From the NCBI GenBank assembly GCA_938083195.1, contig CALKCK010000044.1:1-39410 (forward strand): DNA of 39,410 bases. The letters run 5' to 3'. Below, piece after piece: positions 7,148-17,093 of this stretch. The notes beneath the pieces were generated by a model. The model was not told where the DNA came from. It did no database searches and saw nothing but the letters and a program-made list of their open reading frames with translations. Each line of letters starts with the position of its first letter. Within the stretch, counting starts at the first letter, position 1. The position numbers and the translations under genes are program-made. The stretch is from an uncultured Pirellulaceae bacterium (GTDB lineage Bacteria; Planctomycetota; Planctomycetia; Pirellulales; Pirellulaceae).

Positions 7148-9295
7148 ATGTATTTTAAACCTCTAGTTATTTCGGCGTTGAGTTCGACACGCCGATTGTC
7201 AGTCATGGTTTTATTAGGTTTCTTGTTTTGCCTGTTGCCCGTTACCGCATTCGCGGGTGGGGGACCTGAGAACTTAATTCTAATCGTCAATGCCGATTCA
7301 GCTTCTTCGAAATTACTGGCGAATCACTACATCCATGGTCGGGGAATCCCTCAAAGTAATGTTATTTATTTGGCCGACGTTCCCGACCGTGAGATAATTA
7401 AATGGCCACAGTTCAAAACACAGATTTTGGAACCGTTGTTGAATGAGATTAAGCGTCGAAAATTGGTTGGACAGATTGACTACGTGGTTTACTCTTCAGA
7501 TTTTCCAACGACGATCATTATTAATGAACATCGAGCTAAGCTGTTGGAAATGCTAAAGGAGCAAGGGCAGGAAAACGTTCCTCCGCAACTCTTCAACCCC
7601 AACGCATCCATCACCTCTCTTACGTTTTTTGCTGGTGCGGCTTTGCGAGAGCAACCGGCCTATATGTTGCTGGAATCAAATCGATACTATCGTCAAGTCG
7701 CTGAAAAATTGCTTCGAACGCCGTTTTCGGGCGAACGACAATCTGAATTTGAGGCTGTCATTCATATGATTAAATCCAAGCAGGAGCAGGATTATCAAAA
7801 AGCAATTACTAAACTCGGCGAATTCAGGAAAAGCAATCCATCGCAGTTGGCCATTAGTTATTGGCTGGCAAAATTCTATGGAAAGCTAGGCGATGCCCCC
7901 AACGCAACTAAGTGGCTAATCCTCGCGTTGCGGCAGGGGTGGTGCTTCCAACAGCACACCCAGTCTGATTTAGCGTTTGAGCGAGTCAAAGATGATCCCC
8001 TGTTTCGCGGAATTGTTGACCGGATTCCCGAATTGCCGTTTGCCTTTGCTCCAACCCATGGGTTTAAAAACAATTACAAATGGGCTGCCAACGGGATGCT
8101 AAACAACGAGCGAGGTCAGGGGAATCAGTATTTCTTATCCACCATTTTATCGGTGACACGGAATTACGGTATCAATGAAAAACAGGCGGTTGAACAACTG
8201 CAGCGGTCGATCAAGGCCGATGGTACACAGCCAGAAGGAACGTTTTACTTCACTGACACCAAAGACGTTCGCTCGACTACTCGAAAGCCAAATTTTGCGT
8301 CTGCGGTGACTCAACTCGAGGCGATGGGCTTCGAGACAAAAATTGTGACTTCGGGAGTTCCAGTGAAAGCTCTTGATATCATTGGGCTTACCTGCGGCAC
8401 GCCTGGGTTCAACTGGGCAGCCTCAGGTAGTCAAATTTTGCCGGGAGCTTTTTGTGACAACCTCACGAGTTTTGGCGGGATGTTTCATCGAGCTGGACAA
8501 ACCAAGTGTAGTCAGTTTTTAAGATACGGAGCTGCCGGGAGTAGCGGTACCGTGGTAGAGCCATACGCGGTGCAGGCGAAATTTCCACATCCAATGATTC
8601 ATGTGCATTACGCGCGTGGATGCTCATTGGCGGAAGCCTTTTATCAATCGGTGAGTGGCCCCTTTCAGACAATCGTAGTTGGCGATGCACTGTGTAGTCC
8701 GTGGGCGATCGAACCCGTGATTGAACTGACTCCCTCGAGTTTTAAAAAATCGGTAAACGGGGTGTTGAATCTTTCGATCAACGTTGAAAACTCGCCGGTC
8801 AAGGTCGGTGCGCTACTGTTTTATATCGACGGCCGACTGGTGCAGCAAATGCCCGTGTTGTCCGAAATGAAAATCGATACCCGCAAGCTGTCTGATGGTT
8901 ACCATGAACTCAGGATCGTAGCGGTTGCTAACAATCTTGTTCAAACAACAGGAAGAGTGGTTCTTCCGGTGGTGGTTGATAACAATAGTCATTCTATTGA
9001 GTTACAGGTAAAGCAAACGGAGTATCGCGATACAGATGACATTCAGGTAATCGCAAAGGCTACGCTGGGGGAATCGATTGAGCTGCGACACAACGGTCGT
9101 ACGTTGATGAAAAAGTCGGGCCAAAATGTTGAATTTACAGTGCCAGCGGAGTTGCTAGGCCGGGGGCCGGTTCGAATTCAGGCGGTCGCCATGGCTCAGG
9201 AATCTGCCGAGATTGCCAGTAACCCTGTTGAGTTAGTTATCCAAGGCGAACTCTCTGAAGTATTGCGAAATACCGAAACACCAAAAAAGAATTGA
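7148..9295 (+). CDS. TIGR03790-family secreted protein with TPR-like segment
   Basis: Exported protein of 715 residues of unknown function. A signal peptide ends near VTAFA (about 36). The region after it (PENLILIVNADSASSKLLANHY, then the RGIPQSNVIYL motif) matches my memory of family TIGR03790, known from planctomycetes and other exosortase-bearing bacteria. A helical TPR-like segment lies at about 215-300 (repeated pattern in YWLAKFYGKLGDAPNATKWL). The conserved part resumes with DTKDVRSTTRKPNF, and the C-terminal 200 residues look like two beta-sandwich (Ig-like) domains. It stands alone on the plus strand between phoR and pstS; its position suggests, but does not show, a link to phosphate. 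No sortase-type C-terminal anchor is seen. Confidence 0.65.
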   Translation: MYFKPLVISALSSTRRLSVMVLLGFLFCLLPVTAFAGGGPENLILIVNADSASSKLLANHYIHGRGIPQSNVIYLADVPDREIIKWPQFKTQILEPLLNEIKRRKLVGQIDYVVYSSDFPTTIIINEHRAKLLEMLKEQGQENVPPQLFNPNASITSLTFFAGAALREQPAYMLLESNRYYRQVAEKLLRTPFSGERQSEFEAVIHMIKSKQEQDYQKAITKLGEFRKSNPSQLAISYWLAKFYGKLGDAPNATKWLILALRQGWCFQQHTQSDLAFERVKDDPLFRGIVDRIPELPFAFAPTHGFKNNYKWAANGMLNNERGQGNQYFLSTILSVTRNYGINEKQAVEQLQRSIKADGTQPEGTFYFTDTKDVRSTTRKPNFASAVTQLEAMGFETKIVTSGVPVKALDIIGLTCGTPGFNWAASGSQILPGAFCDNLTSFGGMFHRAGQTKCSQFLRYGAAGSSGTVVEPYAVQAKFPHPMIHVHYARGCSLAEAFYQSVSGPFQTIVVGDALCSPWAIEPVIELTPSSFKKSVNGVLNLSINVENSPVKVGALLFYIDGRLVQQMPVLSEMKIDTRKLSDGYHELRIVAVANNLVQTTGRVVLPVVVDNNSHSIELQVKQTEYRDTDDIQVIAKATLGESIELRHNGRTLMKKSGQNVEFTVPAELLGRGPVRIQAVAMAQESAEIASNPVELVIQGELSEVLRNTETPKKN

Positions 9296-9391
9296 GGATG
9301 GCGGGTGGTTTTCGTCTGCATTGGGATTGTCTAGCTGAGTAGAGGTTGCGTTCCTCTGTTTTATTAAACGTCTTGTTAATGAGCGTTGTCG

Positions 9392-11191
9392 TTAGGGATC
9401 GCCGTGATCGCAATCCGATGCCGTTTTTAAAGGTAAGCGGACTTCGAAACAGCTTCCTTTTCCCAATTGGCTTTTTAGGTGTACCGAACCACCGTTGGCT
9501 TGCGCTAGATGTTTTACGATGGCCAGGCCCAGTCCAGTGCCCCCCATATCTCGAGACCTAGCTTTGTCGACTCGGTAGAAGCGTTCAAAAATGCGTTGTT
9601 GCTGGTCTTTGGCGATCCCAATTCCGGTATCTTTTACTTCGATTATCGCCAGGTCGTTCTTGACGTGACTCGCAATCGAGATGGAGCCATTTTCGGGGGT
9701 GTAGTGAATGGCGTTGACAACTAGGTTTTTGACGATTGTCTCAATCGACTTAATATCGGCGGCGGTGACTGGACTGGGGTGAGTCAGGTCTAGCTGGAAA
9801 TCCAGTTTTCGCTCAACTGCTATTTCGACGAACTGGTCATAAGAAGCCTGGCAGACTCGGTTAATTTCAAACTCAGCAATGGTGAAGGTATCCTTTCCAG
9901 ATTCTACTCGGGCAAGTTGGAGTAAATCGAGGATTTGCTGGTTCAGTAATTCTGCTTGAAATTCGATTTGTTCGACGAACTGCATGTTTTTGTTTTCGTC
10001 ATGTAGTGCTCCGAGTCTCAATGTTTCGGAGTAGGCTTTGATCGAGGCGAGTGGTGTTTTCAATTCATGAGAAACATTAGCGACAAAGTCCTGTCGCATG
10101 GTTTCGAGTTGTCGTAATTCTGTGACATCGTGCAGGACGATAGCGACGCCTGGTTTGTCTTCATTGGCCAGCATGGATACACGGGCCTTGAGCGTTTTTT
10201 GTGGTCCTGAGATTGTCTTGAATTCCGTTTTGGAAAAAGTTCGCTGCAATTGAGTCTTTTCAATTGCCTGAGCAAGTTCTGGGATCCTCACGATCTCCAA
10301 TAGCTTTTTCCCAAAGATTTCAGGGTGAGTTAGTTGGAGCATTCGACAGGCTGCTCCATTGGCCAGCATTACTTCGCCGGACGGTTTAACCGCGAGCACT
10401 CCTTCAATCATGCTCGAGAGCACCGCTTCCAGTCGTTGGCTGTTTTCGAGTAGATGTTGTTCACGTCGATTGAGTTCCGTTTGCATCTGTTGAAATGCTT
10501 CACTTAAGGCGCCCCATTCATCATCACGTCCTTGAGTTGTCAATGCTGTGTCGTATTTGCCAATCCCGATTTGCCGAGCGGCTTGCGCAAAAGTAGAAAG
10601 GGGCTGCATACTTCGCACTGAGAAAAGTGCCATCAGTGTGGAAGTGAGTAAGCTTAAGATTAGCGCAAGAATCCAAACGAACGTTTGGATTTCAAAAATC
10701 TCATGATTGATTTCGTAGCTCTCGCTGGCGACGCGAAGGTAGCAACCGATGTCTATGTTGGAATTGTCAAATTTCTGTACGCCGTACATCATATTGACGC
10801 CCAGCGTGTCACTGTATCTTTGAGTGAATCCCCATCGGTCTCTCTTTGCAATCAAAATTTCTTCACGACTACCGTGGGGGCCGATCTCTTGGGTTCCCTT
10901 AACTGAGTCAACGACGACCTGCCCATCAAAAGTGATGATCGTGAACCGCATATTGGTTAGCGTACCGATTCGTTTGAGATGCCCAGCAAGGGCCTCGTCA
11001 TGGATGCCATTTTCAAGATCGACGATGTGTCCAGCAAGCACAAACGCAACGGATTGCATTTCGGCTTCGATGTCGTCAATTTTTTGATTTCGAACGATCT
11101 GCGAGAGCACGAGGATGAAGAGCCCAGCGGTAAGGAGGTGCAGAATAAAATATCCCAGCATTAATCGACGTGCTGCGCGTGTAAATCTCAT
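9392..11191 (-). CDS. phoR: Sensor histidine kinase PhoR
   Basis: Membrane kinase of 599 residues. Order: helix (about 11-33), extracytoplasmic sensor region (34-168), second helix (about 171-192), HAMP (about 193-245), PAS domain (about 250-360), HisKA with phospho-accepting H375 in VSHELKTPLAS, and HATPase with N-box N489/N493, DTGIGI (521-526) and GGTGLGL (550-556). HAMP plus PAS plus this HisKA type is the PhoR arrangement. It would phosphorylate the PhoB at 542-1249. Unlike the usual phoB-phoR operon, phoR stands apart, separated from pstS by a gene on the other strand, and is divergent from the Pit genes. PhoR assignment rests on context and architecture. Confidence 0.85.
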   Translation of the reverse strand: MRFTRAARRLMLGYFILHLLTAGLFILVLSQIVRNQKIDDIEAEMQSVAFVLAGHIVDLENGIHDEALAGHLKRIGTLTNMRFTIITFDGQVVVDSVKGTQEIGPHGSREEILIAKRDRWGFTQRYSDTLGVNMMYGVQKFDNSNIDIGCYLRVASESYEINHEIFEIQTFVWILALILSLLTSTLMALFSVRSMQPLSTFAQAARQIGIGKYDTALTTQGRDDEWGALSEAFQQMQTELNRREQHLLENSQRLEAVLSSMIEGVLAVKPSGEVMLANGAACRMLQLTHPEIFGKKLLEIVRIPELAQAIEKTQLQRTFSKTEFKTISGPQKTLKARVSMLANEDKPGVAIVLHDVTELRQLETMRQDFVANVSHELKTPLASIKAYSETLRLGALHDENKNMQFVEQIEFQAELLNQQILDLLQLARVESGKDTFTIAEFEINRVCQASYDQFVEIAVERKLDFQLDLTHPSPVTAADIKSIETIVKNLVVNAIHYTPENGSISIASHVKNDLAIIEVKDTGIGIAKDQQQRIFERFYRVDKARSRDMGGTGLGLAIVKHLAQANGGSVHLKSQLGKGSCFEVRLPLKTASDCDHGDP

Positions 11192-11494
11192 CTAACGGTT
11201 CTTTTCAGGCTGTTGGGGGCGGGGTTTGCTTAGATTCCGTGATTTAGGTGGTTGCAAGTAATTCAGGGAAGATAAGCCCCAATAACTGGGTTTGTTGGCA
11301 TTCTGTTCTAAAGGAAGCCGGGCGGGGGACGAAGTGATGAAATCGTATGAAAGTAAAAATTTGACGTTATTTACGGGGTGGTTCCTGTGAAAAGTGAAAA
11401 ACTCGTGAATTTAATTTTGCCCCACTAGAAGTAGGGAAATCATCAATTAAGATTTCCAGTTCAAATCCACCACGAACCCCCATTGGTAGACCAA
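11192..11494. other. Divergent promoter region phoR / Pit operon
   Basis: This gap of about 300 bp must hold the promoters for phoR (leftward) and the DUF47-pit pair (rightward). I see TTGACG at about 11362 but no matching -10. An inverted repeat GGAAATC/GATTTCC (11435-11441 and 11451-11457) lies 38 bp before the DUF47 start and could be an operator or a leader hairpin. No gene is evident. Confidence 0.4.
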
Positions 11495-12169
11495 ATGAGC
11501 ACAATTGGCAAGCTATTCGGACGTTCGCCTTTCAGTCAAATTCAGCTTCATATGGAGCAGGTAAATAAGTGCATTGGCAAGATGTCCGAAGCACTGGACG
11601 CCGTCAAGGCTGGAAATTTTGAGAGCCTTGATCGACTCTCTAATGAAGTGTCTGAACTGGAGCACGAGGCTGACCAGATCAAGGCAGATATTCGAGAGCG
11701 ATTGTTGAAGCGATTTTTCATGCCAATCGATCGATCTGAGGTTTTGGAAATCTTGTCGCTTCAGGATAGTCTTGCCGATACAGCCGAGGATGTTTGCAAA
11801 GTGCTCACGCTGAAGCCGCTGCCGTTCCCCGAAGACCTGGTCGAAGATTTCGACAAGTTTGTTGGATTTAACATTAAGGCGTGTGAAATTTGTGCGTCGA
11901 TCATCAACCAGATGGACGAGTTGATCGAGTCTGGATTTGGTGGGATCGAAGCTGAACGAATTCGCGGGCTTGCGAAAGAGACTGCGTTGGCGGAGCACGA
12001 GGCAGACGTTGTGCAGTTGCAGTTGTTAAAAAAGATCTATGCTCACGACACAGATTTTTCGACGGGTGAGTTTCATCTTTGGATGCGAGTCACGCGGGTA
12101 CTGAGCCGTTTGGCAAATGATTCTGAAAATCTTGCAAATCGGATTCTCAAAACTTTGAGTTTGAAATAA
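11495..12169 (+). CDS. DUF47 / PhoU-like Pit accessory protein (TIGR00153 type)
   Basis: All-helical cytoplasmic protein of 224 residues, related to PhoU. The N-terminus MSTIGKLFGRSPFSQIQLHM is the classic opening of the DUF47/TIGR00153 family, so I choose the ATG at 11495 over the in-frame TTG at 11483. Further family features are the LEHEADQIKADIRERLLKRFFMPIDRSE region and a C-terminal LANDSENLANRI. Genes of this family typically precede a PiT phosphate transporter, as here (90 bp before pit), and are thought to control its activity. Confidence 0.9.
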   Translation: MSTIGKLFGRSPFSQIQLHMEQVNKCIGKMSEALDAVKAGNFESLDRLSNEVSELEHEADQIKADIRERLLKRFFMPIDRSEVLEILSLQDSLADTAEDVCKVLTLKPLPFPEDLVEDFDKFVGFNIKACEICASIINQMDELIESGFGGIEAERIRGLAKETALAEHEADVVQLQLLKKIYAHDTDFSTGEFHLWMRVTRVLSRLANDSENLANRILKTLSLK

Positions 12170-12259
12170 AGAGTTCTGCAAATTGTCAGAACAGTTTCGT
12201 TTTTATTTGGTGTTTGAAAATAATTTATCCTTTGATTTATATAGGGCCGTTTCGCCATC

Positions 12260-13762
12260 ATGGGTGCTGAATATGTTTTAATCGGCTTGATTCTCGTTTG
12301 CGGTTTTTACGTTGCGTGGAACATTGGCGCCAATGATGTCGCCAACGCAATGGGAACCTCGGTGGGGTCGGGTGCGCTGACACTTCGCCGGGCCGTCATT
12401 CTCGCCGCGATCTTTGAATTTGCTGGTGCCTATATTGTTGGTTCAAATGTTGCAAAAACTGTGCGAAAGGGGATTTTTGATCCACTCGAAATCTCTAATA
12501 TGTATCCGCCCAATGAGGCGCCCTTTATTTTAGCGTGCGGGATGATTGCGGCCTTGTTGGCAGCGGGAACGTGGTTGTTAATCGCGACATATATGTCCTG
12601 GCCGGTCTCGACGACCCATTCGATTGTCGGTGCTGTTGTCGGATTCGGCGCATTAGCGTTAGGGTTTGACGGTGTTCTGTGGGATAAAGTAGGCCTGATT
12701 AGTGCGGGATGGATCGTGTCGCCTTTGATATCAGCGGTCGTTGCCTACGTCGTGTTTGGGATCTTACTTAAGACTGTGTTTTATCAACGCGATCCAGTTG
12801 CTGCGGCGCGGCGCGTTGCGCCGAAACTCGTGTTTATTCTGATGTTCGTCATGACGGGACTGACCTCTTACAAAGGTCTCAAGCCACTTTGGAAAAACTG
12901 GGATATGAATCCGGAGGATCCCAGATTTGTACTTGTGGTCGTCACGGTTGCGGTGCTGTTGGGTATCATTGGATTTTTCGTCACGAAACTTTCATTGTCT
13001 AGAACGCAGCCAAGTCCTGCCGATACAAAATCTAAGAAAAATCCAGTGCTCGACGCGGACGTGTCGAGATCGCTCGCGAAGACCATTAAACACCTTCAGC
13101 GAGTTAGAAATAATTCAACCGATGAAATCCAAGATCGGGCAAGACAATTGCTGATAGATGTCGAGTCGCTTCAGGACAAAGCGTTGGACAATATCACGAC
13201 CAATACCGATTCTGACGAGTTGCGGCAGGTTGAAAAAATATTCAGCGTGTTGCAAATCTTTACGGCGTGTTTGGTTGCTTTTGCCCATGGTTCAAATGAT
13301 GTGGCCAATGCTATTGGTCCGCTCGCTGCTGCGTATCAGGCGGTATCTGAAAAGGCCATTATTGCGGAATCGACCACGGCTCCTTGGATGCTGTTACTCG
13401 GTGGAGTCGGAATTGTGATTGGATTGGCGACCTGGGGTTGGAAGGTAATCAAGACGGTTGGAGAAAAAATTACCGAGCTAACGCCAAGTCGTGGTTTTTC
13501 TGCCGAGTTTGCAGCGGCGATTACTATTTTGGGTGCTTCTGTATTGCCGATTGGCCTGCCAATTTCGACCACGCATACGCTGGTGGGTGCTGTTTTGGGA
13601 GTCGGTTTAGCGCGTGGAATCAATGCCTTGAATTTGAAAACAATGAGGAACATTGTTGCGGGGTGGGCAATTACCATTCCAGCCGGCGCGATCCTTTGCA
13701 TGATTTTCTACTTTATCCTCAAGCTCATCTTCGTTGATTCTGGCTGGGCAGTGGGCGGCTAA
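12260..13762 (+). CDS. pit: PiT-family inorganic phosphate transporter
   Basis: Membrane protein of 500 residues for low-affinity, cation-coupled phosphate uptake. Both inverted PiT signatures are present: GANDVANAMGTSVGSG (about 23-38) and AHGSNDVANAIGP (about 343-355). Each half also has the PSSTH-like element, here WPVSTTHSIVGAVVG and LPISTTHTLVGAVLG. About ten membrane helices are visible, with a hydrophilic cytoplasmic loop at about 245-330. The Asn-Asp pairs needed for transport are intact. It forms a two-gene unit with the DUF47 gene, adjacent to phoR. The ion coupled (H+ or Na+) cannot be told from sequence alone. Confidence 0.95.
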   Translation: MGAEYVLIGLILVCGFYVAWNIGANDVANAMGTSVGSGALTLRRAVILAAIFEFAGAYIVGSNVAKTVRKGIFDPLEISNMYPPNEAPFILACGMIAALLAAGTWLLIATYMSWPVSTTHSIVGAVVGFGALALGFDGVLWDKVGLISAGWIVSPLISAVVAYVVFGILLKTVFYQRDPVAAARRVAPKLVFILMFVMTGLTSYKGLKPLWKNWDMNPEDPRFVLVVVTVAVLLGIIGFFVTKLSLSRTQPSPADTKSKKNPVLDADVSRSLAKTIKHLQRVRNNSTDEIQDRARQLLIDVESLQDKALDNITTNTDSDELRQVEKIFSVLQIFTACLVAFAHGSNDVANAIGPLAAAYQAVSEKAIIAESTTAPWMLLLGGVGIVIGLATWGWKVIKTVGEKITELTPSRGFSAEFAAAITILGASVLPIGLPISTTHTLVGAVLGVGLARGINALNLKTMRNIVAGWAITIPAGAILCMIFYFILKLIFVDSGWAVGG

Positions 13763-13808
13763 GCTGCTCGAGGGGTGGGGCGAATGCCTTGTTGGAATTG
13801 TTAGCGTT

Positions 13809-13833
13809 AGAACGGATTAAGCAAAATCGTTCT
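13809..13833 (+). terminator. Possible terminator behind pit
   Basis: An AGAACG-ATT / AAT-CGTTCT stem (9 bp with one bulged G, loop about 6 nt) lies 46 bp beyond the pit stop and is followed by TT. The stem is AT-rich and the T tract short, so this is a weak candidate. Confidence 0.3.
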
Positions 13834-13990
13834 TTCCATGTACCCCGTTGATCCGAATTGTCGTGTTTTGCAGAGGCCTCAACCTCAGTGCAGTTGATAT
13901 CGCTCTAATTTCGCTGTACTTAAAGACCATTTCAGACCTATACTTACACAGCGGCGGCAACTCGCCAGCCAGTAAACACTAGCTCCTGAA

Positions 13991-16291
13991 ATGAAGATGA
14001 CACATTTGATTCAAATTAGAATCGCAGCCCTTTCTGCATTCCTTGTTTTTTCGGCTGCGCAAGCAGTGCACGTCGATGCTGCCATCGCAATCGTTCTAGC
14101 GCCTCAACAGGTAGGCACCGGAGTTGGCACCGACGCCAATCGCGAAGGCTACCGTGTTAAAGTACCCCTTCCCATCGATGGGCAGGCCAGTGCCGCGGTT
14201 CGGCAAACGCTTAAACGAATATCGGAAAAGACCAGTCCAGCGGCGCAGCGACGTAACCGACCGGTCGTTATTTTGGAGTTTGATACGCGTGGGGGGCAGA
14301 CTGGTCGTGGGAGCGAACTGGAGGCGTGCATGGGTTTAGCACGCTACCTAAGAGATCCAGATTTAAATCGTCTGCAAACCGTTGCTTATATTCCTCAACG
14401 CCGTGACGGTCTCGGATGGGATAACGATGAATCAATGCCTAATGGCGGGCTTAACGGTCATGCGGTACTGGTCGCCATTGCAGCCAATCAAATTGCGATC
14501 GATCCAGATGCGGCGATTGGCAAAGCGGGAGTTGATGACAAAACGGCTGACGATCTCCATCGTGAAATTTATCGCAGCATTGCGTCGCAAGGGTTAACGA
14601 CCCTGCCAGTTTCGGTTGCCCTCAGCATGCTTGAGCGAGACCAGGAACTCTACCGGGTGACCGATAACGAGGGAGCTGTTTCCTACGTTAACGGCAAAAC
14701 ATTGAAAGAAATGGAAGCTTCTGGAGAACCGATTACTGTTGTGACAGTAACTCCTCCGGGTAGTTTTAGTTTGTTAACTGGCAAGGAACTTCAGGATTTT
14801 GGTTTAGTTCGGTTGTTGCCAGAATCGCGAGCGGAATTGGCTCGGGAATTGGACTTGGATCCAAGTGTTCTTCAGGGGGACCCCGGAAGCGACGGGAAGT
14901 GGAAACCGTTGTTGGTAACGTTGCCACCGTTTATCGACAGTCGGACGGCAACTTGGGTGACAAGGTCACTGAAGCAGCAGTTGGGGGGGAAGGAGGTGAA
15001 CTTAGTCATCTTTAATCTCGGCGATAATTTAGGAGAGGAGGAGGCTTGTTTGCGAATAGGCCGATTGATTGCCAGTTATGATCCGGATGAAGTGCGAACG
15101 GTTGCGTTTCTGGAAAGCTCGGTGCGCGGGCCGGCGGGTGTAATTGCTTTGGCTTGTAATCAGTTAATCATGAGTGAGGACTCTCGACTCGGAGGAGACT
15201 ATGGGCAGAGCGAGGTCATGAATGAAAATGAACTCGCCGGATTTCGTGAGGAAGTCAAGCGGTTAGCCGAGGATAAAGAATCGGATTGGTCGATGTTGCA
15301 GCAGATGCTAGAGCCGAGTTTAGTGGTGACGCGGTATCGCCATCAAAAAACGGGGCAGATTCGATTGTTGTGTAACGCTGAATTTGAGCGAATCGAAGAC
15401 CCCGATCAGTGGGCGGCATTGGGGCCGATAGGAAGTCCCGAGGGAATTAGTCCAATCACTGCAGAACAAAATGGGTTAGCTAGAACGATCGTATCCAATG
15501 TCGAACAAGTCAAATTGTTTTATCAGCTCGATGAGACAATCCCTAGTTTAGCTCCGTCGAAGGTTGATCGTCGGATTGCCAAGTTTGCGGAATTCTTGTC
15601 ATCCCCGTTTGTTTCTCCGTTTCTCTTGTTTGGGGCAATGTTCTTTTTGTCGACAGAGTTGTCCGCGCCGGGTCTGGGCGTACCGGGGTTTTTAGCTGTG
15701 CTTTGTTTTGGGTTGTTCTTTTGGAGTCAGAGTTTAGATGGGAATGCTGATTGGCTGGAAGTGATCATGTTCGTTATTGGCGCGATTTTCATTGTGATGG
15801 AAATCTTTGTAATACCGGGATTTGGATTGTTTGGGATTGGCGGGATCGTGCTGGTTTTCAGTTCACTGGTGCTTGCGTCTCAGTCGTTTCTTGTCCCCCG
15901 ATCGCTGAATGAGGTTGTGGAAATGACGTATTCCTTTGTTCCGGTAATCGGAGCGGGGTTTGGAGTTTTGACGGCTGGCATCGTGCTGCGTAACTTGATT
16001 CCGAGAACGCCAATGCTGCGACGCATGATTCTTCAGCCACGCAAGTTTGTTGATACGGGACTCGGCGGGCGCACAGATCCCGAGGCGATTGTGGATTGGA
16101 GTTACCTCATGGGGCTCTCGGGCGAAACGGCTACTCGTTTAAATCCGTCTGGAAAAGCAAGGATTCAAGGAAGAGTTTACGATGTGATTTCTAATGGCCA
16201 AATGTTGGAACAGGGCCAGAGAGTCGAAGTAATCGAGGCAATCGGCAACCGAATTGTGGTTACGGCAAGGCCCGACGTAAACTCAAACTAA
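13991..16291 (+). CDS. Large NfeD-family membrane protein with two ClpP-like domains
   Basis: Protein of 766 residues. A signal-like N-terminus (about 8-30) is followed by two soluble ClpP/crotonase-fold regions (about 31-240 and 300-470), then four or so membrane helices (about 548-690) and a C-terminal OB-fold of the NfeD type (about 710-766, ending RVEVIEAIGNRIVVTA). In known NfeD proteases a Ser lies in a SAG-type motif before the helix IALGA. Here the equivalent spots read LNGHAVLVAIAANQI (first domain) and VRGPAGVIALACNQL (second), both without Ser, so proteolysis is doubtful. The second, short NfeD protein follows after 104 bp. The family is tied to membrane quality control with stomatin/flotillin-like proteins; none is in the window. 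Confidence 0.8.
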   Translation: MKMTHLIQIRIAALSAFLVFSAAQAVHVDAAIAIVLAPQQVGTGVGTDANREGYRVKVPLPIDGQASAAVRQTLKRISEKTSPAAQRRNRPVVILEFDTRGGQTGRGSELEACMGLARYLRDPDLNRLQTVAYIPQRRDGLGWDNDESMPNGGLNGHAVLVAIAANQIAIDPDAAIGKAGVDDKTADDLHREIYRSIASQGLTTLPVSVALSMLERDQELYRVTDNEGAVSYVNGKTLKEMEASGEPITVVTVTPPGSFSLLTGKELQDFGLVRLLPESRAELARELDLDPSVLQGDPGSDGKWKPLLVTLPPFIDSRTATWVTRSLKQQLGGKEVNLVIFNLGDNLGEEEACLRIGRLIASYDPDEVRTVAFLESSVRGPAGVIALACNQLIMSEDSRLGGDYGQSEVMNENELAGFREEVKRLAEDKESDWSMLQQMLEPSLVVTRYRHQKTGQIRLLCNAEFERIEDPDQWAALGPIGSPEGISPITAEQNGLARTIVSNVEQVKLFYQLDETIPSLAPSKVDRRIAKFAEFLSSPFVSPFLLFGAMFFLSTELSAPGLGVPGFLAVLCFGLFFWSQSLDGNADWLEVIMFVIGAIFIVMEIFVIPGFGLFGIGGIVLVFSSLVLASQSFLVPRSLNEVVEMTYSFVPVIGAGFGVLTAGIVLRNLIPRTPMLRRMILQPRKFVDTGLGGRTDPEAIVDWSYLMGLSGETATRLNPSGKARIQGRVYDVISNGQMLEQGQRVEVIEAIGNRIVVTARPDVNSN

Positions 16292-16395
16292 AAAAACGTT
16301 CGGACGGATGAGGCAGCTACTTTGATTCGCTAGAATTCATGGCTTAGCGAACGTATGATAGTAGTCAAAGCACATTTATTTTTTAAGTTGATCGA

Positions 16396-16983
16396 ATGAT
16401 CTATTGGGCCTTCTTGTTATTAGCCATCGGTTTGTTTGCCGTTGTTCTCGAACTGTTCGTTCCTTCGGCGGGTATTCTGGGGATTGTCGCTGGAATTTTA
16501 ATCGTGACTTCCGTTGTTCTGGGATTTATGGAGAGTGTGAGCTACGGTGTCCTTCTTTTGACTGCTGCAATCGTGACGATTCCGGGACTCTTAGCGCTGA
16601 TGGTAAAAGTATGGCCTTACACGCCTCTTGGAAAACGCATTCTTTTAAAAGACTTAAAGCCAGAAGATGTTCTTCCCAACTACACTGAGAACAAAGAGCA
16701 AAAGGAGCGTCTCGAGGGACAGTTGGGAATCGCCCAGACAAAAATGCTGCCCAGTGGGATTGTGTTGGTCAATGGCGAAAAATTGGATGCGGTTAGCGAA
16801 GGTTTTGCGGTGGACGAAGGGGATTCGATTCGAGTGATTTCGGTTCGTGGGAATCACGTTTATGTAGAGCCGTATGACGGAGAGGTCGATGCTCAAGACG
16901 AGTTGCCTCCCCGTGACCTCGATATCCTTTCCCGACCAATTGAGGAACTTGGAATCGATCCGCTCGATAATCCGCTCGATTGA
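16396..16983 (+). CDS. Short NfeD-like membrane protein
   Basis: Protein of 195 residues with a hydrophobic N-terminal half (helices about 2-22, 25-45 and 49-72, containing LELFVPSAGILGIVAGI) and a C-terminal soluble OB-fold-like domain (about 108-165: LPSGIVLVNGEKLDAVSEGF...GDSIRVISVRGNHVYVEP), the NfeD C-terminal signature. It is a truncated NfeD relative without a protease domain and probably acts with the larger NfeD just upstream. The C-terminal tail is acidic. Confidence 0.82.
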   Translation: MIYWAFLLLAIGLFAVVLELFVPSAGILGIVAGILIVTSVVLGFMESVSYGVLLLTAAIVTIPGLLALMVKVWPYTPLGKRILLKDLKPEDVLPNYTENKEQKERLEGQLGIAQTKMLPSGIVLVNGEKLDAVSEGFAVDEGDSIRVISVRGNHVYVEPYDGEVDAQDELPPRDLDILSRPIEELGIDPLDNPLD

Positions 16984-17093
16984 TCTAAGAAACAGACATT
17001 TGGACGTGATTTCAATTTTTGCTTACAAAATTTGTTATGCTTGAATGTGTCTTGGCGTTCAAAGGGCATTGATAGTTGTATTGGAGATTTAGT

